Shown: positions 26,388-38,955, numbered from the stretch's first letter. The stretch: 64,000 bases of DNA from Micromonospora sp. NBC_00389 (GCF_036059255.1 NZ_CP107947.1:5518001-5582000), one strand, 5' to 3'. A program made the numbers and translations. Notes: generated by a model not told the origin, from the letters alone.

Positions 26388-27353
26388 TCAGCCGCGAGCG
26401 TCGCCCGGCAGGACGGCGGCCATCTCGTCACCGGCACCGGCCAGTACACGGGCCTGCTGCGGCCAGCTGGCCAGCCCGGGGGCGGCACGCAGGCCGGCAG
26501 CCCGGATCAGGTCGCGCAGCGCCGGCTCGTCCAGCTCGCCGAGCTGGCCGTAGGTGCGTACGCCGGCGGCCTGCAACGCGGCCGCCATCTTCGGCCCGAC
26601 TCCCTGGATCCGGCGGAAGTCGTCCGCCGGGCCCTCCGAGCCGGTGTCCGCACCGTTCGGCGCGGTGGCGGCGATCGGCCGGACCGGCGGCGTGGCCCGC
26701 ACCGGCTCCGCGCCGACGTCCGCCGGCTCACTGGCCGCCGTCGTCTCCACCGGGGTCGTGTCGGCCGGCGTCGTGTCGGCCAGCGTGGCCTCGACCTCGG
26801 TCGTGGTGGCCTCGATCGGCGTGGCCTCGGCCTGCGGCGCGTCCGTGGGCGTGACGTCATCCGCCGGCTGGCGTGGGGCGATCACGGCCGCCGGGGCGGG
26901 CTGCTCCTCGACCGCGACCGGCGCGGGTTCCGGGTCCGCGGCGGGCTCGGGCCGGAGGTCCTCCGCATCGGACCGCTCGGTGGCGGAGAAGGCCGGCGGG
27001 GCGTCGGTCAACGCCATGTCGGCCGGGTCGACAGTGCTCGGGGCGCCTGCTGGGGCGGGATCGTCCGGCGTGGTCACCGCGGCCGGTGCGCTGACCGTGT
27101 CCACCGGGACCGGTTCGTCGGCGACCGCGGCCGGCGCCGGGTCGACGGTCGCTGCCGGCCGGGCCTCGTCGGTGGTGGCCGCCGGTGCCGGCGTGGCGAC
27201 CATGGCCAGGCCAGCGACAGGATCTCCGTCCACGATCGACGGACCCTGCCCGCTGACCCGTACGCCCTGCCGACCGCGCAGCAACCATCCAGCGGCCAGG
27301 CCCAGCAGCAGTGCCAGTATCACTATCAGCGAGTGTCCGATAGACCACGCCAC
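26388..27353 (-). CDS. Membrane-anchored helix-hairpin-helix protein
   Basis: A 321-residue protein with three parts: one N-terminal membrane helix (residues 4-25, SLIVILALLLGLAAGWLL), about 215 residues of Ala/Pro/Thr/Val-rich low-complexity linker, and a C-terminal helix-hairpin-helix module. That module reads DDFRRIQGVGPKMAAALQAAG then TYGQLGELDEPALRDLIRAAG. This RIQGVGPKxxxxL motif is like the DNA-binding or oligomerising HhH domains fused to membrane proteins in many actinobacteria. The role is unknown; tethering DNA to the membrane is a guess. GGGAG stands eight bases before the chosen GTG; the longer frame to 27416 has no supporting start signal. Confidence 0.78.
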   Translation of the reverse strand: MAWSIGHSLIVILALLLGLAAGWLLRGRQGVRVSGQGPSIVDGDPVAGLAMVATPAPAATTDEARPAATVDPAPAAVADEPVPVDTVSAPAAVTTPDDPAPAGAPSTVDPADMALTDAPPAFSATERSDAEDLRPEPAADPEPAPVAVEEQPAPAAVIAPRQPADDVTPTDAPQAEATPIEATTTEVEATLADTTPADTTPVETTAASEPADVGAEPVRATPPVRPIAATAPNGADTGSEGPADDFRRIQGVGPKMAAALQAAGVRTYGQLGELDEPALRDLIRAAGLRAAPGLASWPQQARVLAGAGDEMAAVLPGDARG

Positions 27354-27521
27354 GGCGAATCTCCCTATCACGTCGTCAGAAAGTTCACGAGAAAAACTCG
27401 CCGCAGCTTTGCACACGCGCGTTTACGCCGACAGGGAGGATCGGTCGGGTGCGGTACGGGTGGGACGGTCGCCGCACCGGGTGCCGGATGGGTGACGCAG
27501 CGTTGCGCCGGGCACGACGGA

Positions 27522-27555
27522 ATCCGGGCCCGGCGTGGGGACGCCGGACCCGGAT
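27522..27555 (-). terminator. Terminator of FAD monooxygenase gene
   Basis: A 15-bp stem with a CCCC loop, ending just beyond the stop at 27566. The one non-Watson-Crick pair becomes a U-G wobble only in the leftward transcript, which assigns it to the polyketide hydroxylase operon. Confidence 0.7.
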
Positions 27556-27565
27556 CGGCAGGGGA

Positions 27566-28915
27566 TCAGTCCTGGTCGCCCTCGTAGGTGTGGAAGTCGT
27601 CGACGAACCGGCGGCGCAGTCGGGGTACCCGGCTGGTCACCCCGAAGTAGCCACGTGCGCCGAGCAGCGCGAGCCGACCCACCACCGGCCGGTACATCCG
27701 GTCGTCGCCGCTGGTGCCACTGCGGTTCAGCGATTCGGTGACCCGCGCGAAGCCATACGGGACCATCGCGGCCTCGTAGTCGGCGACCGCCTGCAGCAGC
27801 GTCTTGTCGCCGGCGACGGCGCGGGCGAGCTGCTGACAGAGCAGGCGGGCGTCGCGCAGCGCGGTGTTCGCGCCCACCCCGCGACCGGGTGTCATGGTGT
27901 GGATGGCGTCGCCGAGCAGGGTGACCGTGCTGCTCTTCCAGGGCGGCACCGGCTCGGACGTGGTCACCTTGATCGGTAGGGCGCTGTCCGGCTCACCGCG
28001 GGTCAACAGCTCCCGCAAATGTGGGTGCCAGTTCGGGGTGAGGTCCAGGGCGACCCGTACGAGGTCCTCGCCGCGGCGCAGCATGACGTCGGCCGGGAAC
28101 CGGCGGGCCGCGCTCCAGATGATCAGGTTGATGTTGTCGGTGGTGGTGTCGTGGGACAGGCCCGGCCATTGGCGCAGCAGGGCGGCGTCGGCGTCACCGA
28201 CGCCGGGCTTGATCGCTCGCTCGGCGTCCCACTTGAACTCCATCATGTGCAGGACGCCCATCGTCCCGCCGGTGCCGAAGATCAGTGAGATGCCCTGGCG
28301 TACCCGCTCCGGGACGAGGTCGCGGGTGCGCGCGGTCAGCGGGATCCGGGTGGCGATGTTGATGGTGCCGGCGTCGCGGGTGACCGCGTGCGGCAGGTAC
28401 TGACGGCGCACCGCCGAGTGCGTGCCGTCCGCGGCCACCAGCAGGTCGCCGGTGGCGCTGGTGCCGTCGGCGAAGTACGCGGTGACCGTGCCGTCGTCGC
28501 GTTGCTCGTACCGGACGAAGGTCCGGTCGAAGTGCACCACGTCGTCCAGGCCGGTGAGCAGCACCTGGCGCAGCACCATCCGGGCCACCGAGTGCTCGGT
28601 GTGCACCGGGTCGGCGTCCGGCCGCAGCTCAAACGAGGCGGTCTGGCGCAGCCCCTGGGTGACCACGTTGAAGTAGCGCGGCGGCCGGGCGCAGGTGGCC
28701 AGGAACGTGGCGAACAGCTCCGGCGGAAGGCATTCCCGCAGCGCCCGGCTACCGGTCGGGCCGATGCCCACCCGGTAGCCGAGCAACCCCTCGGCGCGGT
28801 GGCGGTGCCGCTCGTAGACGGCGACGCTGATCCCGGCGCGGCGCAGCCCGTGTGCCAGGCACAGCCCGCCGGTGCCGGCGCCGATGATCAGGACGTGCGG
28901 TGCCGGGGTGGACAC
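27566..28915 (-). CDS. FAD-dependent polyketide hydroxylase
   Basis: A 449-residue class A flavoprotein monooxygenase, similar in plan to the whiE ORF VIII-type hydroxylases. The FAD-binding GxGxxG is in VLIIGAGTGGLCLAHGL (residues 8-24), the second motif DLLVAADGTHSAVR is near 160-173, and the third, LLGDAIHTMTPGRGVGANTALRDA, is near 332-355. It would hydroxylate the aromatic polyketide with NAD(P)H and O2. It is the last gene of the leftward arm (SARP, TcmI-like cyclase, hydroxylase) and ends in a terminator. The gap to the cyclase gene is 13 bp. Confidence 0.88.
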   Translation of the reverse strand: MSTPAPHVLIIGAGTGGLCLAHGLRRAGISVAVYERHRHRAEGLLGYRVGIGPTGSRALRECLPPELFATFLATCARPPRYFNVVTQGLRQTASFELRPDADPVHTEHSVARMVLRQVLLTGLDDVVHFDRTFVRYEQRDDGTVTAYFADGTSATGDLLVAADGTHSAVRRQYLPHAVTRDAGTINIATRIPLTARTRDLVPERVRQGISLIFGTGGTMGVLHMMEFKWDAERAIKPGVGDADAALLRQWPGLSHDTTTDNINLIIWSAARRFPADVMLRRGEDLVRVALDLTPNWHPHLRELLTRGEPDSALPIKVTTSEPVPPWKSSTVTLLGDAIHTMTPGRGVGANTALRDARLLCQQLARAVAGDKTLLQAVADYEAAMVPYGFARVTESLNRSGTSGDDRMYRPVVGRLALLGARGYFGVTSRVPRLRRRFVDDFHTYEGDQD

Positions 28916-28928
28916 GTCGCCCGTCCGC

Positions 28929-29276
28929 TCAGCCGGCCGGGTGCGCCGCGGGCGCCTCGGCCGCGTCCCACCGGTAGAAGCAGCCGGCGATCGCGTCCCG
29001 GGGGGAGCGCCAGGTCGGCAGGTACGGCGAGGTGTGCGCGGAGAGCCGCTCGTTGACCTGCTGGAAGAGCGGGTGGTTGCGGGCGGCGGCCAGCCCGTCC
29101 GGATCGACGTCCGAGGTCTCCATCAGGTGTACGTACACGTCGTGCAGGCAGTACAGGGACCGGTGTGTGACACCGGTCAGACCGGGCAGTTCGCTGGCGT
29201 CGGACTCGGCGAAGATCTGCGCCACCCGTCCCTCCGCGCCCGGGATGATTCGGCTGACGACCAGTAGACGACTCAT
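28929..29276 (-). CDS. TcmI-family polyketide cyclase, copy 1
   Basis: A 115-residue ferredoxin-like dimeric cyclase of the TcmI/WhiE ORF VII family. Conserved blocks are IFAESDASELPGLTGV, HRSLYCLHDVYVHLMET and the C-terminal SPYLPTWRSPRDAIAGCFYRWD. These enzymes close the last rings of an aromatic polyketide without cofactors. A paralogue about 60 percent identical by eye is encoded at the head of the opposite arm (30601-30939). AAAGGGGG precedes the ATG. It is probably in one transcript with the SARP gene upstream and the hydroxylase downstream. Confidence 0.9.
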   Translation of the reverse strand: MSRLLVVSRIIPGAEGRVAQIFAESDASELPGLTGVTHRSLYCLHDVYVHLMETSDVDPDGLAAARNHPLFQQVNERLSAHTSPYLPTWRSPRDAIAGCFYRWDAAEAPAAHPAG

Positions 29277-29360
29277 GGGACCCCCTTTCCGCCGGTGGCC
29301 TCCCCGACCCTCGGGTCGACGGCCACGTGCTCCAAGGTGCCCACCGTGCCGCAGCGACTG

Positions 29361-30155
29361 TCACGTACGCCGGCCAACCGGTGACGGCCGGCCGGCGGCC
29401 TCCCGGCTGGCCTCGCGGATCGGGGCGAGCGTGTCGTCGAGCAGGGCGCTCATCGCGGGGCTGGGCTCCAGGCGCAGCTCCCGGCGCAGCAGGTCGCGGT
29501 AGACGTAGAAGGCGTGCACGGCCTCGAAGGCGTTGCCCTCGGCGAGGTGGATGCGGACCACCAGCCGGTGCGGCGTCTCGCGCAGCGGTTCGGCGGCCAT
29601 CGCCTCCAGCGCGGCCTCCAGCGCGTCACCGTGCCGCCCCGCGACCAGGTGCTGCCCGGCCAGCTGCTCCAGCATGTGCAGGCGCAGTTGGCGCAGTCGC
29701 TCCCGGTCCAGTAGTACCCAGTCGTCGTACCAGCCGGGCAGCAGGTCGTGCCGGCCGGCGGCGAGAGCTCCGGCGGCGGTACGCGGCTCGTCGCCGTCCC
29801 GGACCCGGGCCGCCGTGCCGACCAGTTCGTCCACGTCGAGTCGGACCGCCGGGCCCAGCCGCACGGTGTCACCGGCCACGGTCAGCGGGCAGCAGGGGTC
29901 CTGCCGCAGCCGCCAGAGCGCCGTGCGCAGCGACGACAGCGCCCGTTCCTCCGACGCGTCGGGCCAGAGCAGCCCGGCCAGCTGGCTGCGGGTGGCGCCG
30001 GGGCGCAGCCCGATCAGCGCGATGACCCGTTGCAGCCCGCGCGGCACCACGATCGGCGCCGCGCCACGCAGCAGCCGGAAACCGCCGAGCAGATGCAGCG
30101 AGACGCCGGGCTCGGGACGGTGTCCGGCGGTCGGCACGGACGGATCAGCGGCCAC
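29361..30155 (-). CDS. SARP-family pathway activator
   Basis: A 264-residue Streptomyces antibiotic regulatory protein of the small (ActII-ORF4/DnrI) class. Residues 13-95 form an OmpR-type winged helix (LHLLGGFRLL, QRVIALIGLRPGATRSQLAGLLWPD split by the recognition helix ALSSLRTALWRLRQ). Residues 100-255 are the bacterial transcriptional activation domain. There is no ATPase or TPR part. SARPs bind tandem heptamers with 11-bp period overlapping the -35 of polyketide promoters; such repeats are present in the adjacent gap. AGGGGGTG lies eight bases before the chosen GTG at 30155. It likely controls both arms of the polyketide locus and possibly itself. Confidence 0.88.
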   Translation of the reverse strand: MAADPSVPTAGHRPEPGVSLHLLGGFRLLRGAAPIVVPRGLQRVIALIGLRPGATRSQLAGLLWPDASEERALSSLRTALWRLRQDPCCPLTVAGDTVRLGPAVRLDVDELVGTAARVRDGDEPRTAAGALAAGRHDLLPGWYDDWVLLDRERLRQLRLHMLEQLAGQHLVAGRHGDALEAALEAMAAEPLRETPHRLVVRIHLAEGNAFEAVHAFYVYRDLLRRELRLEPSPAMSALLDDTLAPIREASREAAGRPSPVGRRT

Positions 30156-30299
30156 GGCGGCACCCCCTGCGGAACGCTCGTCCCGACTGTCTCCTGTGTC
30201 CCGGATCGGCTGCCCGTGACGCCGCTGTCGACCCCAACGGTGGGGCACGACCACGGCTGTCGGGGCGCGGCCCCGCCCGCTTGAGCCGCCGGGCTGACC

Positions 30300-30335
30300 A
30301 CGGTGAAGATTATCAATAGGGTCACGGTGAGTCAA
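30300..30335 (-). promoter_or_regulatory. Near-consensus promoter for the SARP gene
   Basis: On the minus strand TTGACT (30335-30330), a 17-base spacer and TAATCT (30312-30307) form an almost ideal sigma-70-type promoter, unusual in this GC-rich window, giving a leader of about 145 bases. Two TCACCGTG repeats 24 bp apart flank the -10 (one begins at -35 end), suggesting an operator. Confidence 0.7.
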
Positions 30336-30452
30336 CGGAAGTGTGGCCCTCTGTCGGTGATCGGCCAACCGTGAGATCGGTTCTGAACTGCCAAAACATC
30401 CGCGCGAGTCGCTCGTCGCAGAGCTCCAGGGCGCATAGCTGATACACAGGTT

Positions 30453-30470
30453 GCGTCAACGCAGCGTCAC
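30453..30470 (-). promoter_or_regulatory. SARP-box-like pair pointing to the regulator
   Basis: On the minus strand GTGACGC and TTGACGC repeat with 11-bp period, and TATCAG follows eight bases after the second copy: the geometry of SARP-dependent promoters. It would allow the activator to stimulate its own arm. Confidence 0.5.
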
Positions 30471-30499
30471 CACCCAGCGTCGCAGAACGGCCCGCCACG

Positions 30500-30532
30500 G
30501 TGACGCCGCCGTGACGTGGACTGCCGCATCGT
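30500..30532 (+). promoter_or_regulatory. SARP-box-like pair pointing to the biosynthetic arm
   Basis: GTGACGC (30500-30506) and GTGACGT (30511-30517) are direct heptamers with 11-bp period; CATCGT, a possible -10, starts nine bases later. The operon's first gene begins at 30601. The rest of the 445-bp gap (30156-30600) contains no gene; an AT-richer patch at 30361-30400 may hold further promoter elements. Confidence 0.55.
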
Positions 30533-30600
30533 GTCGGGAGTCGTCCAGCGGTCCGGGGCCACCCGCCGCCGGCCCGGACGCCGTGGGGGGAGGCCCAGCC

Positions 30601-30939
30601 ATGGACCGATCGCTGATCGTCGCGAAGGTGGTCCCGACCGCCGAGGAGTGGGTCGCCGAGATCTTCGCCGAGTCGGACGCGACGGAGCTGCCGCGTCTGG
30701 TCGGCGTCCGGCACCGATCGCTGTACCGCCTGCACGACCTCTACGTGCACCTGCTCGAGACCGAGCAGCCGGCGCAGGGCGCGGTGGAGGCCGCCCGTGG
30801 CCATCCGGAGTTCGTCCGGGTCAGCGACCGGCTGCGGCCGTACGTCTCGCCGTACCTGCCGACCTGGCGGTCGCCGCGCGACGCGATGGCGCACTGCTTC
30901 TACCGGTTCGACGCCGTGGACGCCGGGCGGCGGTCGTGA
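30601..30939 (+). CDS. TcmI-family polyketide cyclase, copy 2
   Basis: A 112-residue TcmI-type cyclase, paralogous to the protein encoded at 28929-29276: both share IFAESDA(T/S)ELP, HRSLY-LHD-YVHL-ET and SPYLPTWRSPRDA. GGGGGAGG lies ten bases before the ATG. It is the first gene of the rightward polyketide operon; its TGA overlaps the GTG of the carboxyltransferase gene. Two TcmI paralogues in one locus suggest either dosage, a heterodimer, or separate ring closures; nothing in the sequence decides between these. Confidence 0.9.
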   Translation: MDRSLIVAKVVPTAEEWVAEIFAESDATELPRLVGVRHRSLYRLHDLYVHLLETEQPAQGAVEAARGHPEFVRVSDRLRPYVSPYLPTWRSPRDAMAHCFYRFDAVDAGRRS

Positions 30940-32716
30940 CTGCCACCGCGCCCCGCGAGGAGCAGCTCTGGTCCCGCTGCGCGGGCTGCGCGAGCCTGCT
31001 GTACCGCAAACGCCTGCGGCGCAACCTGGACGTCTGCCCGGAGTGCGGCGCGCACGCCCGGCTCGGCGCCCCGGAACGCCTACGTCAGCTCGTGGACCCG
31101 GGCTCGCTGCGCCTGCTGCCCGACCGACTGCCGGAAGCGGATCCGATCGACTTCGTCGACGTGCTGCCGTACCCGCACCGGCTCACCGCCGCCCGGGCCA
31201 GTACCGGGCTGGCCGAGGCGGTCGTGTGCGCCACCGCCACCATCGGCGGGCACCCGGCCGTGCTGGCGGTGATGGACTTCCGATTTCTCGGCGGGAGCCT
31301 GGGATGCGCGGTGGGAGAACTGATAACCCGGGCCGCCGAACGGGCGCTGGACGACCGCAGCCCGCTCATCCTGGTCACCGCATCCGGCGGGGCGCGGATG
31401 CAGGAAGGCGCACTGTCGCTGATGCAGATGGCCACGGTCAGCCAGGCCATCGCCGCGCTGCGCGAGGCGGGTCTGCTCACCGTCAGCGTGCTCACCGACC
31501 CGACCTACGGCGGGGTGGCGGCGTCGTTCGCCACCAACACCGACCTGGTGCTCGCCGAGAGCGGTGCCCGGATGGGCTTCGCCGGGCCCCGGGTGATCCG
31601 CCAGGTCACCGGGCGGGCGTTGCCGGAGGGGTTCCAGACCGCCGACTTCCTGCTGCGGCACGGTCAGATCGACATGGTGGTGCAGCGCCGGTCGCTGCGC
31701 GGGCGGTTGACGGCGCTGCTCGCCGCGACCCGTACCGGCCGCCCGGCGCGTCCGCCCGTACCCCGGCAGGAGCCGGCGCCGGGCCATGAGCGCCTGGCCG
31801 ACGACGGCTCGACGGTGGCGCCCGCGACGAACCCGCCAGTCAGCGAGGGTCGAGGCGCGTCCGCCGGCACACCTACGGCCAGCGCCGACCCGGCGCCAGC
31901 GGCACGCGACCCCTGGGACACCGTGCGAGTGGCCCGCAACCCCGGTCGACCCACCACTCTGGACTACCTCGACTCCGTCTTCGACGGGTTCGTGGAGTTG
32001 CACGGCGACCGGCTCGGCGGGGACTGCCCGGCGGTCGTCGGCGGCGTGGCCCGGCTGGATGGCCGGCACGTGATGGTGATCGGCCACCAGAAAGGGCACA
32101 CGACGGCCGAGCTGGTGGCCCGCAACTTCGGCATGGCCAGCCCGGCCGGGCACCGCAAGGCGCTGCGGCTGATGCGCCTCGCCGCCCGGCTCGGCCTGCC
32201 GGTGGTGACCCTCGTCGACACCCCCGGCGCGGACCCGGGGGTGGGCGCCGAGGAACAGGGCCAGGCGGCGGCCATCGCGGAGAACATCCTCACCCTGACC
32301 GTGCTGCCCACCCCGGTGCTGGCCGTCATCACCGGCGAGGGCGGTAGTGGTGGCGCGCTGGCCCTCGCGGTCGCCGACCGGGTGCTGATGCTCCAGCACG
32401 CCGTCTACTCGGTGATCAGCCCGGAGGGCTGCGCCGCCATCCTCTGGCCCGACCGGTCCGCGGCGCCGCAGGCGGCCCGCGCGCTGCGGTTGACCGCGCC
32501 CGACCTGCACCGGCTCGGGGTGGTCGACGAGATCGTGCCGGAGCCGGCGGCGGCCGCGCACGACGACCCCGCGGAGACCGCGCGGCGGTTGCGCGCCGCG
32601 TTGCTGGCCAATCTGCTGCCACTGCTGGACGTACCGCCCGCGATGCTGGTCCGTCTCCGCCGGCAGCGGTTCCGGCGGTTCGGCGCGGCGCGTACCGGTG
32701 CCCGGGCGGGTGCCCG

Positions 32717-32720
<4 letters not shown>
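30936..32720 (+). CDS. accDA: Acetyl-CoA carboxylase carboxyltransferase, AccD-AccA fusion
   Basis: A 594-residue fusion. The N-terminal half is AccD: a zinc ribbon CAGC...CPEC (about residues 14-36), then [23 protein letters not shown] Pro/Ala linker (about 270-330) leads to Acc[44 protein letters not shown] split over 422-442, and [19 protein letters not shown]. It transfers the carboxyl group from carboxybiotin to acetyl-CoA, supplying malonyl-CoA extender units. The GTG at 30936 overlaps the upstream stop and its own stop overlaps the biotin-carrier start. A dedicated carboxylase inside a polyketide operon points to extender supply on demand. Confidence 0.93.
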
Positions 32721-36024
<3,304 letters not shown>

Positions 36025-36070
36025 GCGCGAGGAGTGAGCCGGGGTTGCGAGCCCCGCAGTCGCGAACTGA
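36025..36070. repeat. Intergenic element with GC hairpin
   Basis: The 55-bp gap before KS-alpha begins AGCGCGAGGAGTGAGCC and contains CGGGG-TTGCGAG-CCCCG (36040-36056) then CAGTCGCGAAC. It is not coding and, from memory, resembles a short element seen many times between genes in Micromonospora-like genomes. It interrupts an operon whose other junctions overlap, which fits insertion. Confidence 0.4.
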
Positions 36071-36079
36071 GGTGGCGTC

Positions 36080-37357
36080 GTGACCGGGCGCCGCACGGTG
36101 GTGACCGGAATCGGGGTGGTCGCCCCCGGCGGCGCCAGCCGGGACCGCTTCTGGAAGACCATCACCGAGGGGCGGACCGCCACCCGGCGAATCAGCTTCT
36201 TCGACCCGTCGGCGTTCCGTTCGCAGATCGCCGCCGAGTGCGACTTCGACCCGGTGGCCGCCGGGCTCACCGAGGCCGAGCGGCGCCGGGCCGACCGGTA
36301 CGTGCAGTTCGCGCTGGCCTGCTCCGCCGAGGCGATCGCCGACGCCGGGCTGGTGCTCACCGACGCCGAGCGGGACCGGGCCGGGGTGGTGCTCGGCACC
36401 GCCGTGGGCGGCACGATGGCCCTGGAGCAGGCGTACGTGACGGTCAGCGAGCACGGCCGGCGCTGGCTGGTCGACGCGGCGCGGGGCGGCCCGTACCTCT
36501 ACCAGGCCCTGGTGCCCAGCAGCCTGGCCGCCGACGTGGCGTGCCGGCACGGGCTGCACGGCCCGGCGCAGGTGGTCTCCACCGGCTGCACCTCCGGCAT
36601 CGACGCCATCGGCTACGCCCATCAGATGATCGTGGACGGTGAGGGATACGTGGTGCTGGCCGGCGCGGCCGACTCGCCGATCTCGCCAGTCACCGTCGCC
36701 TCGTTCGACGCGATCAAGGCGACCAGCCCGGACAATGACGACCCGGCGCACGCCTCCCGCCCGTTCGACGCCGACCGGCACGGGTTCGTGCTGGCCGAGG
36801 GCGCGGCGGTGCTGGTGCTGGAGGAGGCCGGGCACGCCCGGCGGCGGGGCGCGCACGTCTACTGCGAGGTGGCCGGCTACGCCAGCCGCAGCAACGGCTA
36901 CCACATGACCGGGCTGCGCCCGGACGGGCTGGAGATGGGGCTGGCCGTCACCGACGCGCTCAAGCAGGGACGGATCGCCCCCGACCAGGTCTCCTACATC
37001 AGCGCGCACGGCTCGGGCACCCGACAGAACGACCGGCACGAGACGGCCGCGTTCAAGCGGGCGCTGGGCCAGGCCGCGTACCGGGTGCCGATCAGCTCGA
37101 TCAAGTCGATGGTCGGGCACTCGCTCGGCGCGATCGGGTCGATCGAGATGGCCGCGTGCGCGCTGGCCATCGAGTTCGGCGTGGTGCCGCCGACGGCCAA
37201 CTGGACCACCCGGGACCCGGAGTGCGACCTGGACTACGTGCCGAACGAGGCGCGGGAGGTCCCGGTGGACGTGGCCCTGTCAGTGGGCAGCGGCTTCGGC
37301 GGCTTCCAGTCGGCGATGGTGTTCCGCCGACTGCCCGGGGCGGTGGCGGCCCGGTGA
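36080..37357 (+). CDS. Type II polyketide ketosynthase alpha (KS-alpha)
   Basis: A 425-residue ketosynthase that condenses malonyl-ACP units with the chain-length factor. Active residues are all present: Cys170 in VSTGCTSG, His310 in SAHGSGT, His347 in VGHSLGA, plus Lys342. The usual NAHGSGT has Ser for Asn here. The overall resemblance is to spore-pigment (whiE ORF III) ketosynthases, consistent with the cupin neighbour and absence of a ketoreductase. The GTG at 36080 follows GAGGTGG. Its stop overlaps the GTG of the chain-length factor (GTGA at 37354-37357), as is normal for KS-alpha/KS-beta pairs. Confidence 0.95.
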   Translation: MTGRRTVVTGIGVVAPGGASRDRFWKTITEGRTATRRISFFDPSAFRSQIAAECDFDPVAAGLTEAERRRADRYVQFALACSAEAIADAGLVLTDAERDRAGVVLGTAVGGTMALEQAYVTVSEHGRRWLVDAARGGPYLYQALVPSSLAADVACRHGLHGPAQVVSTGCTSGIDAIGYAHQMIVDGEGYVVLAGAADSPISPVTVASFDAIKATSPDNDDPAHASRPFDADRHGFVLAEGAAVLVLEEAGHARRRGAHVYCEVAGYASRSNGYHMTGLRPDGLEMGLAVTDALKQGRIAPDQVSYISAHGSGTRQNDRHETAAFKRALGQAAYRVPISSIKSMVGHSLGAIGSIEMAACALAIEFGVVPPTANWTTRDPECDLDYVPNEAREVPVDVALSVGSGFGGFQSAMVFRRLPGAVAAR

Positions 37358-38934
37358 CGGCCCGGGCGGTGGTGACCGGCATCGGCGTCGTCGCGCCCAG
37401 CGGCGTCGGCGTGGACGCGCACTGGCGGACCGTGCTCGCCGGCACCCGGCGGACCGGGCCGATCACCCTGTTCGACCCGGCCGGCTACCCGACCCGCTTC
37501 GGCGGGGAAGTACCCGATTTCACCGCCGACGGGTACGCCGACAGCCGGCAGTTGGTGCAGACCGACCGGTGGACGCATCTCGGCTTCGCCGCCACCCGGC
37601 TGGCGCTGGCCGACGCCGGGCTGCCCGAACGGGCCCCCGACCCGTACGGCTACGCGGTGACCCTGGCCAGTTCGTCCGGCGGAAACCTGTTCGGCCAACG
37701 GGAGCTGCAACGGCTCTGGGGCGGTTCGTCGCGCACCGTCGGGGCGTACCAGTCGATCGCCTGGTTCTACGCGGCCAGCGTCGGGCAGCTCTCCATCCAC
37801 CACCAGTTCAAGGGCCCGAGCGGGGTGCTCGTCGCGGAGGCGGCCGGCGGGCTGGACAGTCTGGCGCACGCCGCCCGCGCGGTACGGCGGGGCACCCCGG
37901 TGGTGATCGCCGGGGCCACCGAGTGCCCGCTGAGCCCGTACGCGCTGGCCTGTCAACTGCGCTCCGGGCTGCTCAGCGACGTGGCAGACCCGGAGCGGGC
38001 GTACCGGCCGTTCGACGCCGCGGCCAGTGGCTACCTGCCGGCCGAGGGTGGTGCGGTGTTCGTGGTGGAGGAGTTGGGGCACGCGCTGTCGCGGGGTGCC
38101 CGGATCTACGGCGAGGTCAGCGGCTGGGGCGCCACCCACGACGCCGCGCACACCACGGCGGACAGCGCCGGCGACCCGGCCCAGTACGCCCGGGCGATGC
38201 GGCTGGCCCTGGACCGAGCCGGCGTCGCGGCGGCCGGGATCGACGTGGTGCTGCCTGACGCCCTCGGCGTGCCGCGCTACGACCGCAGCGAGGCCGAGGC
38301 GCTGCGCGCCGTCTTCGCCGACCGGCCGCCTCCGGTGACCACGCAGAAGTCGTTGACCGGGCGGGCGTACCAGGGCGGCTCGGCGTTGGACGTGGCCACC
38401 GCGTTGCTCGCCTTCGCGCACGACACGCTGCCCGCGTCCGCAGGCCCGGACGAGGTGGCCGATGGATGCGAGCTGGACTTCCTGCGCGAGCACCGCCGGC
38501 CGCGCAGCCGGCTCGCGCTGGTCTGCGCACGGGGCTTCGACGGGTTCAACAGCGCGCTGGTCCTGCGTGGCCGCGCTGGTGAGGGGAGAGACATCATGAG
38601 TGAGCAGAGGGCCCGGGTGGTCTTCCTGGTGCGGGTGCCCCAGGCGCGCACCGAGCGGTTCCTCGCCGCGTACGAGGCGGTCCGGCATCTGGTCGCCGGC
38701 GGGGTGCCGGGGCATCTCGTCGACCAGGTCTGCCGCTCGTCGACGGACCCGGAGCAGTGGCTGATCACCAGCGAGTGGGCGAGCCTGGCCGACTTCGAGA
38801 GTTGGGAGCGCAGCCCCGAGCACCGGGACCTGGTGCGCCCGATGCGGGAGTGCTTCACCGACGCCCGCTCGCTGCGCTTCCACATCCACGCCCAGACCCC
38901 CACCCCCGTCCTCGCCGAGGCGCCGCCGACCTGA
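37354..38934 (+). CDS. Chain-length factor fused to antibiotic monooxygenase (ABM) domain
   Basis: A 526-residue open frame. Residues 1-405 are a KS-beta/chain-length factor: the active cysteine is absent, the site reading VAEAAGGLD where many chain-length factors have Gln (EQAGG) and this one Ala. Residues 415-526 form a small ferredoxin-like monooxygenase: [41 protein letters not shown] split around 462-480, and RSLRFHIH. The linker (AGEGRDI) is translated from a sequence, GAGGGGAGAG, that looks exactly like a ribosome-binding site before the ATG at 38596. So a stop codon seems to have been lost between two genes, and the monooxygenase may be made both fused and free. A terminator follows. 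Confidence 0.88.
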   Translation: MTARAVVTGIGVVAPSGVGVDAHWRTVLAGTRRTGPITLFDPAGYPTRFGGEVPDFTADGYADSRQLVQTDRWTHLGFAATRLALADAGLPERAPDPYGYAVTLASSSGGNLFGQRELQRLWGGSSRTVGAYQSIAWFYAASVGQLSIHHQFKGPSGVLVAEAAGGLDSLAHAARAVRRGTPVVIAGATECPLSPYALACQLRSGLLSDVADPERAYRPFDAAASGYLPAEGGAVFVVEELGHALSRGARIYGEVSGWGATHDAAHTTADSAGDPAQYARAMRLALDRAGVAAAGIDVVLPDALGVPRYDRSEAEALRAVFADRPPPVTTQKSLTGRAYQGGSALDVATALLAFAHDTLPASAGPDEVADGCELDFLREHRRPRSRLALVCARGFDGFNSALVLRGRAGEGRDIMSEQRARVVFLVRVPQARTERFLAAYEAVRHLVAGGVPGHLVDQVCRSSTDPEQWLITSEWASLADFESWERSPEHRDLVRPMRECFTDARSLRFHIHAQTPTPVLAEAPPT

Positions 38935-38955
38935 TCGCGCCCAATCCCGCACGCG

